Origin: Costertonia aggregata
GTDB taxonomy: Bacteria; Bacteroidota; Bacteroidia; Flavobacteriales; Flavobacteriaceae
DNA length: 64,000 bases
Direction: 5' to 3'
NCBI RefSeq assembly: GCF_013402795.1
Contig: NZ_CP058595.1
Location: forward strand, 3,512,001 to 3,576,000
In this document: positions 58,581-64,000 of the stretch, piece by piece
Layout of the letters: each line of letters starts with the position of its first letter
Numbering within the stretch: position 1 is the first letter of the stretch
Made by a program: the position numbers and the translations under genes
Notes under the pieces: model-generated
What the model saw: only the letters and a program-made list of their open reading frames with translations
Told to the model about the DNA's origin: nothing
Database searches by the model: none

Positions 58581-61500
58581 ATGAAGCGTTTTCTATATAA
58601 AATACTCTACGGACTAACCGCTGTATTGGTCGTTTTGGCCTGTACGAAAGATGTAGGCCTTGTGACCGAAGTAGAATTCGCAATATCGGAAGAATATCAG
58701 AATCAGGGTTTTGTAAATACCGGCCTTTCAACCTCCTTAAGTGTAATACCTGAAGAAATATTGGATGACTATGAATATTTTTTTACGTATACCATCACCA
58801 ATGGTTCGGGCTACTACGAAAACAGTGAAGGGTTACGCCTTCCCGAAGGTGAGAAAATAGCATTTGACCCTCTTTCCATATCACTCAATTATGTAGGTAC
58901 GGAGCCAGGTGACCATTCCGTGCGTATTAGGGCTGAGGATACCTTTGGTTTTACCGAAGAGACTGATCTTGATTACACCATATCCAATGTTCCGGTTGTA
59001 TGGACGGCCAGTAGTACCATGTCACAAATTTTGTTGGCAGGCTCGGCACCCATCAATATTTCCCTTTCTATCATAGAGAATGTACCGGGAGTCACTTATG
59101 AGCGTAGCTACCGCTTTCAATCCGGGTCGGGCATACTTTTAGAGTCAGATGGAACTACTGGTACGCCAAACGATTTTATACCAATATCCCCAGGAAGCTA
59201 TGAATTGATTTTTCAGCCAGATGCCCTTGGTACCGTAATTTTGGATTTTGTTCTGAAGGATAGTAACGGACAAGAACTTACAGCCACTCTTGAAATCAAT
59301 GTAGTTGAACAGCTTACCCCTGTCACCGGTATTGAAGTTTCTCCCGAAGAATTGATGTTGACGGCTGGTGATAATGGTACTCTTGTAGCTACAATACTAC
59401 CTATTGATGCAGCCGATACTAGCGTTTTATGGAGTTCATCTAACGATAATATCGCTACAGTTGATAATGGGGGAGTGGTAACCGCAATTGCTGAGGGCGT
59501 CGCTATCATAACCGCCACTTCGGTGAGTGATGCTGCAATAAGTGATACGGCATCCGTGACAGTGACCAATGCTTCCGTTCCCGTCACAGGAGTTTTGGTA
59601 TCCCCGCCAAGTTCGGGAATCGTATTGGGCAATACCCAACAGCTTATCGCAACCATAACACCTGAAAATGCAACCGATCCCTCTGTGCTATGGAGTTCAA
59701 GTGATACGGCAATAGCAACAGTGGACGCTAATGGTTTAGTAACATCCGTATCGGTGGGTACGGTTACGATTACTGCCACCTCGGTAGATGACAGTACGAT
59801 TAGCGATACATCTGAGATAACCGTAACTATGGCTGATGTTGCCATTACCGGTATAGATGTACTACCAAATACAGCAGAAATAGATTTGGGAACCAATCAA
59901 CAGCTAACGGCAAATATAACCCCTTCAAATGCTACCAACCCTTCGGTAATATGGAGCTCAAGCGATACTAGTATCGCTACTGTGGATAATAATGGTTTAG
60001 TAACATCTTTGGCTGTTGGCACTGTTAACATTACTGCTACTTCCGTGGAAAACGACCAAGTTAGTGACACTTCGGAAATTATTATAATCTTAGCAAATGT
60101 CTCGGTGACCGGGATAAACGTCACCCCACCCTCTACGGGCATAGTTGAGGGAGCTACGGCCCAGTTGGGCGCCGAGATAACGCCTTCCAACGCTACGAAC
60201 ACGGGTGTGGTATGGTCATCGAGCGATACGTCGGTCGCCACGGTAAGCGCCAATGGACTGGTCACGGCCGTCTCGTTAGGTAGCGCTACGATAACGGCGA
60301 CCTCCGACGAGAACAATGCGATAAGCGATACATCGGTCGTTACGGTAACCGCCTTGACAGTTCCGGTGACCGGGATAAACGTTACCCCTGCTACCACAAG
60401 TATTGTTGAGGGAGCGACGGCCCAGTTGGACGCCGAGATAACACCGTCCAATGCTACGAACACGGGTGTTGTATGGTCATCGAGCGATACGTCCGTCGCC
60501 ACGGTAAGCGCCAATGGACTGGTCACGGCCGTCTCGGTAGGTAGCGCTACGATAACGGCGACCTCCGACGAGAACAATGCGATAAGCGATACATCGGTCG
60601 TTACGGTAACCGCCTTGACAGTTCCGGTGACCGGGATAAACGTTACCCCTGCTACCACAAGTATTGTTGAGGGAGCGACGGCCCAGTTGGACGCCGAGAT
60701 AACACCGTCCAATGCTACGAACACGGGTGTTGTATGGTCATCGAGCGATACGTCCGTCGCCACGGTAAGCGCCAGCGGACTGGTCACGGCCGTCTCGGTA
60801 GGTAGCGCTACGATAACGGCGACCTCCGATGAGAACAATGCGATAAGCGATACATCGGTCGTTACGGTAACCGCCTTGACCGTTCCGGTGACCGGGATAA
60901 ACGTTACCCCTGCTACCACAAGTATTGTTGAGGGAGCGACGGCCCAGTTGGACGCCGAGATAACGCCTTCCAATGCTACGAACACAGGTGTGGTATGGTC
61001 ATCGAGCGATACGTCGGTCGCCACGGTAAGCGCCAATGGACTGGTAACGGCCGTCTCGGAGGGTGCCGCTACGATAACGGCGACCTCCGACGAGAACAAT
61101 GCGATAAGCGATACATCGGTTGTTACGGTAACAACATCAAATATTGACCCTACTGCTACAAATGACTCATATACGGTAATTGAAAATTCGTCCGGTAATA
61201 TATTTGATGTTTTGGCCAATGATAACGACCCTGATGGCAACAACAATTTATTAAGGATATTATCGGTATCGAATCCTATAAATGGTATAGCTTCCATAGG
61301 AGTGGGACAGCAGACCGTGATCTATGACCCTAATCCTAATTTTATAGGAAATGATCAAATAATCTATACAATAGAAGATGGCGATGGTGGAGAGGCAACG
61401 GGTACGATAAACATTTCAGTGATAGCTAACCAGCCCCCAACAATCACCTTGGTTGACCCCATTGTAGTACCAACGGGAAATTTTCCGATAGATGTAACAT

Positions 61501-62084
61501 TTAGAATTGCTTCATTTGGTGATACCGATGGTACAATAGTAAATTATGAATGGAACTTTGGGGATACAGGCTCTCCAAATAATGTAGTTAATACCACTAC
61601 TGACCAAGACGTAATGCATACCTATACTAATCCAGGGATGTACACTATAACGGTCGTCGTTACCGATAATAATGGTGCTACCGGATCCGATAGTATGACA
61701 ATAACTCTTGAAGAACCTCAAGCACCAGATTTCACTTTTTCGATTGACCCAATATCTGAGCCAGGAGATGGTTTTGATTTAGGTGCAAATGTTCCGATTA
61801 CATTTAGGATAACTCCGAATGCTGAGGCTATAGCACAAGGAATAACTTTTAGTATGAGTTTTACGGATACTAGTGGTTCTCTACAGCCTTTTAGATATGA
61901 TGGTACTACATATATAGCTACACAATCTTTTAGTGTTCCTTCAGGAACCTCCTCAGGTGTCTACGAAGCTCCTTTCGATTGTGTTGCGGTTTCTTTGGAA
62001 TTTACCGTAAGTTCTAACCTTGGTTTACCTCCCATTTCTAGAATGGTGACATTTGATGTTCAGGGCAACAACCCATGTCCATAA
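58581..62084 (+). CDS. Giant surface lipoprotein: TraQ-like domains, seven BIg2 repeats, cadherin-like and PKD domains
   Basis: This 1167-residue protein has a lipobox leader (LTAVLVVLACTKD, Cys about residue 21). The first 245 residues hold two beta-rich domains resembling TraQ/DUF3872 of conjugative transposons (FFTYTITNGSGYYENSEGLR; RSYRFQSGSGILLESDGTTG). About 249-853 is seven bacterial Ig-like BIg2 repeats of about 87 residues (VTGINVTP .. WSSSDTSVATVSANGLVTAV .. ISDTSVVTVT). Repeats 4-7 are almost identical in DNA. A cadherin-like/VCBS-type domain (about 854-955, FDVLANDNDPDGNNN) and a PKD domain (YEWNFGDTG) follow. A TraQ-like beta domain with two Cys forms the end. It is a long adhesin-like stalk, probably on the cell surface. 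Confidence 0.8.
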   Translation: MKRFLYKILYGLTAVLVVLACTKDVGLVTEVEFAISEEYQNQGFVNTGLSTSLSVIPEEILDDYEYFFTYTITNGSGYYENSEGLRLPEGEKIAFDPLSISLNYVGTEPGDHSVRIRAEDTFGFTEETDLDYTISNVPVVWTASSTMSQILLAGSAPINISLSIIENVPGVTYERSYRFQSGSGILLESDGTTGTPNDFIPISPGSYELIFQPDALGTVILDFVLKDSNGQELTATLEINVVEQLTPVTGIEVSPEELMLTAGDNGTLVATILPIDAADTSVLWSSSNDNIATVDNGGVVTAIAEGVAIITATSVSDAAISDTASVTVTNASVPVTGVLVSPPSSGIVLGNTQQLIATITPENATDPSVLWSSSDTAIATVDANGLVTSVSVGTVTITATSVDDSTISDTSEITVTMADVAITGIDVLPNTAEIDLGTNQQLTANITPSNATNPSVIWSSSDTSIATVDNNGLVTSLAVGTVNITATSVENDQVSDTSEIIIILANVSVTGINVTPPSTGIVEGATAQLGAEITPSNATNTGVVWSSSDTSVATVSANGLVTAVSLGSATITATSDENNAISDTSVVTVTALTVPVTGINVTPATTSIVEGATAQLDAEITPSNATNTGVVWSSSDTSVATVSANGLVTAVSVGSATITATSDENNAISDTSVVTVTALTVPVTGINVTPATTSIVEGATAQLDAEITPSNATNTGVVWSSSDTSVATVSASGLVTAVSVGSATITATSDENNAISDTSVVTVTALTVPVTGINVTPATTSIVEGATAQLDAEITPSNATNTGVVWSSSDTSVATVSANGLVTAVSEGAATITATSDENNAISDTSVVTVTTSNIDPTATNDSYTVIENSSGNIFDVLANDNDPDGNNNLLRILSVSNPINGIASIGVGQQTVIYDPNPNFIGNDQIIYTIEDGDGGEATGTINISVIANQPPTITLVDPIVVPTGNFPIDVTFRIASFGDTDGTIVNYEWNFGDTGSPNNVVNTTTDQDVMHTYTNPGMYTITVVVTDNNGATGSDSMTITLEEPQAPDFTFSIDPISEPGDGFDLGANVPITFRITPNAEAIAQGITFSMSFTDTSGSLQPFRYDGTTYIATQSFSVPSGTSSGVYEAPFDCVAVSLEFTVSSNLGLPPISRMVTFDVQGNNPCP
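60099..61142 (+). repeat. Four tandem 261-bp repeats encoding BIg2 domains
   Basis: The phrase CGGTGACCGGGATAAACGT recurs at about 60103, 60364, 60625 and 60885, a unit of 261 bp (87 codons). Units 4-7 of the BIg2 array are nearly identical at DNA level, while units 1-3 (from about 59325) have diverged. Recent expansion or gene-conversion homogenisation is implied. Assembly collapse or length variation between strains is likely here. Confidence 0.9.
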
Positions 62085-62102
62085 TTTATTAAAATAAAAA
62101 AA

Positions 62103-63158
62103 TCAAATATGTAACGCCAGCCAATCTCCGACCTCACTCGTCTTATGGGCTTTGCCATTTTGTGCTAAATCTTCTGTGACAATACCTTCGGTTAGTGATT
62201 TGTTGACAACATTGCGAATGGCTTGTGCTTCATCCGTTAAATCAAAGTCCTCGAACATCATAGCCGCCGATAAAACAGTAGCTAAGGGGTTAGCGATATC
62301 TTTACCTGCAGCCTGCGGATATGAACCGTGAATTGGTTCGTATAGTTTTGCTTTCTCACCAACTGACGCCGATGGCATTAAACCCATAGATCCTGATATT
62401 ACCGATGCTTCATCAGTCAATATATCACCGAATAGATTTTCTGTAATCAAAACATCATATTCGTTGGGCCATTGCACCAACCGCATGGCAACCGCATCTA
62501 CAAATTCATAAGAGACTTCGACTTCAGGATAATCTTTTTCCATGGTTTGAACAGTTTCTCGCCATAGCCGAGAGGACTCCAAAACATTGGCCTTATCTAC
62601 ACAACACAATCTTTTGGAACGTTTCATGGCAAGTTCAAACCCTTTTTTCGCAATACGTTGTACTTCAGATCTATGATAAGTACAAGTGTCAAATGCGGTT
62701 TCACCATTGTTCAGACGCCCCCGTTTCCCAAAATAGATACCTCCTGTAAGTTCACGAAGAAAAACCAAATTTGTTCCTTCAATACGCTCTCTTTTAAGAG
62801 GGGATCTATCAATTAATGACGGAAAAGTAAAGGTTGGCCTCACATTGGCGAAGAGACCTAGTTTTTGGCGCATTTTCAAAAGCCCCTGTTCCGGCCGTAC
62901 TTTTGCAGAAGGGTCATTATCAAAACGTGGATGCCCAATAGCTCCGAAAAGAACCGCATCGGCATTTACGCATATCTGATGAGTTTCATCAGGATAAGGC
63001 TCCCCAGCAGCATCGATGGCTGCTGCACCTGTTAAAGCAGTGTTCCATGTAATTTCATGTCCAAACTTAAATGCTACGGCGTTGGATACTTTAACCGCTT
63101 GGTCAATTACTTCGGGGCCAATCCCATCTCCGGCCAAAAGGGCTATGTTTAGTTTCAT
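62103..63158 (-). CDS. leuB: 3-isopropylmalate dehydrogenase
   Basis: LeuB oxidatively decarboxylates 3-isopropylmalate with NAD+ in leucine synthesis. The 351-residue sequence has ALLAGDGIGPEVIDQAVKVS, RPEQGLLKMRQKLGLFANVR, FLRELTGGIYFGKRG, DKANVLESSRLWRE, the metal-binding ENLFGDILTDEASVISGSMG and the NAD-site LYEPIHGSYPQAAGKDIANP. It is downstream of leuA (91 bp) on the left-going strand. It ends 18 bp from the stop of the giant lipoprotein, so the two are convergent. Confidence 0.96.
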   Translation of the reverse strand: MKLNIALLAGDGIGPEVIDQAVKVSNAVAFKFGHEITWNTALTGAAAIDAAGEPYPDETHQICVNADAVLFGAIGHPRFDNDPSAKVRPEQGLLKMRQKLGLFANVRPTFTFPSLIDRSPLKRERIEGTNLVFLRELTGGIYFGKRGRLNNGETAFDTCTYHRSEVQRIAKKGFELAMKRSKRLCCVDKANVLESSRLWRETVQTMEKDYPEVEVSYEFVDAVAMRLVQWPNEYDVLITENLFGDILTDEASVISGSMGLMPSASVGEKAKLYEPIHGSYPQAAGKDIANPLATVLSAAMMFEDFDLTDEAQAIRNVVNKSLTEGIVTEDLAQNGKAHKTSEVGDWLALHI

Positions 63159-63249
63159 GTATTCAGTATTGAAATATTAAATGATAGTGTTGATGTTTAT
63201 TGTTGTGGTTAGGCTTTTATGTTTTGAATAACACACCTATTAATAAATT

Positions 63250-64000
63250 TTAAATTATGTTAAGCATCTTTTCGGTGGCTTTTATTGCAGATACGGTTTG
63301 GTCAGAATCAAGCCCTCTGGACGTAAATTCTTTTTCCTCTTGTTTCCATGTAATAATGGTTTCGCAAAGTGCATCCGAATTGCTTCCAGGAGGTATTCGT
63401 ACTGCATAATCTACCAAATACGGCAATTCAATTTCAAGTGATGCGTATATTTTGCGTAATGCATTCATAAAGGCATCATACTGGCCATCGCCGGAGGCAT
63501 TATCCTCATATATTTTACCATTTACCTCAATGGAAAGTGTGGTAGAGGGTTGCAGGCCTTTAGCGTGTGTCAGTACATAAGACCTTATAAAAACCTTTTG
63601 TTGATAATCCGAATCTAGGACATCGGAAATAATGAAGGGTAAATCATCTTTGGTTACGCGTTCTTTTTTATCGCCCAATTCTATAATTCGTGCCGTGACC
63701 TTCCTTAATTCCGTATCGTTAAGAGTCAATCCCAATTCTTGTAAATTTTTTTGGATATTGGCTTTTCCAGACATTTTACCTAAGGCATATTTACGTTTTC
63801 TTCCAAACCTTTCTGGTAATAAGTTATTAAAGTAAAGATTTTTTTTACTGTCTCCATCTGCATGTATACCAGCAGTTTGTGTAAATACATTGTCCCCAAC
63901 AATAGGCTTGTTTGCAGGAATGCCGAATCCTGTAAACGCAGAGACCAGTTTGCTTACTTTGAACAATGATGATTCATTTACGTTAATTTCCACATCGGGT
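63250..64000 (-). CDS. leuA: 2-isopropylmalate synthase, C-terminal part (5' end outside window)
   Basis: LeuA condenses acetyl-CoA with 2-oxoisovalerate, the first leucine-specific step. The frame is open at the right edge (PDVEINVNESSLFKVSKLV). Present are the end of the catalytic barrel with the metal-binding-type HADG in VFTQTAGIHADGDSKKNLYF, the accessory helices (RKYALGKMSGKANIQKNLQE) and the C-terminal regulatory LeuA domain (about the last 130 residues), which in relatives binds leucine. A citramalate synthase is a less likely alternative, since leuB follows. Confidence 0.9.
   Translation of the reverse strand, partial: PDVEINVNESSLFKVSKLVSAFTGFGIPANKPIVGDNVFTQTAGIHADGDSKKNLYFNNLLPERFGRKRKYALGKMSGKANIQKNLQELGLTLNDTELRKVTARIIELGDKKERVTKDDLPFIISDVLDSDYQQKVFIRSYVLTHAKGLQPSTTLSIEVNGKIYEDNASGDGQYDAFMNALRKIYASLEIELPYLVDYAVRIPPGSNSDALCETIITWKQEEKEFTSRGLDSDQTVSAIKATEKMLNII

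Noticed and set aside
60099-61142. CRISPR array
   Set aside because: The repeats are 261 bp, in frame, contiguous without spacers, and encode protein domains.
59897-61297. Long antisense open frame (466 codons) opposite the BIg2 repeats
   Set aside because: It exists because the 87-codon repeat happens to lack stops on the other strand. Its translation is low-complexity Val/Ala/Thr/Ser, and the sense strand has clear BIg2 domains.
33251-62084. Integrative conjugative element
   Set aside because: TraN/O/Q-like genes alone are not enough. No relaxase, TraG ATPase, other tra genes, integrase or attachment-site repeats were found.
1-64000. tRNA, rRNA or insertion-sequence genes
   Set aside because: No cloverleaf sequences, rRNA segments or transposase-like proteins were recognised by eye; a covariance-model scan would be needed to exclude small RNAs.

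Overview
The window is chromosomal DNA of a member of the Bacteroidota, most likely a marine flavobacterium (Flavobacteriaceae). This rests on the TonB receptor with STN and carboxypeptidase-like domains next to a DUF4249 lipoprotein, promoter-like TTTG-N19/20-TAnnTTTG boxes, moderate-to-low GC, A-rich start regions without Shine-Dalgarno sites, and a Bacteroidota-type (subtype iii) type VI secretion system (T6SS). I do not claim a genus.

Layout. 1-18.3 kb holds mostly housekeeping genes: the end of dihydrolipoyl dehydrogenase, a double-CDGSH protein, a membrane acyltransferase, an FMN reductase, then pabB-tilS-dsbD-like, a penicillin-acylase-family enzyme, a four-gene AT-rich outer-membrane operon (secreted protein, TonB receptor, DUF4249 lipoprotein, MG2-like protein) and comM. 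18.5-24.6 kb holds three small unknowns, a 5-oxoprolinase operon (NRAMP-like transporter, pxpA, pxpB, pxpC) and a nitroreductase. 24.7-31.3 kb is the ilvD-ilvB-(methyltransferase)-ilvN-ilvC branched-chain amino acid cluster. It is preceded by what reads as a complete transcription attenuator: an Ile/Leu/Val-rich leader peptide, an antiterminator arm and a terminator. gapN follows.

33-62 kb is a T6SS island. A leftward operon (48.6 to 34.2 kb) encodes an NlpC/P60 lipoprotein, TssG, TssN, TssK, TssO, ClpV/TssH, TssE, TssF, VgrG, an unknown protein, a PAAR-like/Hint/GIY-YIG effector and two probable immunity proteins. A rightward set (48.7 to 56.7 kb) encodes a PKD membrane protein (TssP-like), Hcp1, TssB, TssC, Hcp2, a candidate effector with its immunity protein, and then a run of decayed toxin/immunity modules. 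No TssJ/L/M was seen, as expected for Bacteroidota. No convincing TssR or TssQ was seen either. Instead the island is bracketed by two paralogous TraN-like (DUF4138) proteins, and the right-hand copy is followed by a TraO-like barrel and a giant TraQ-like/BIg2/PKD lipoprotein. I infer that conjugation-type outer-membrane parts are associated with this T6SS or form a separate surface machine beside it.

62.1-64 kb holds leuB and the 3' part of leuA, pointing left. The T6SS island therefore lies between convergent ilv and leu loci. I recognised no rRNA, tRNA, CRISPR array, transposase or integrase.
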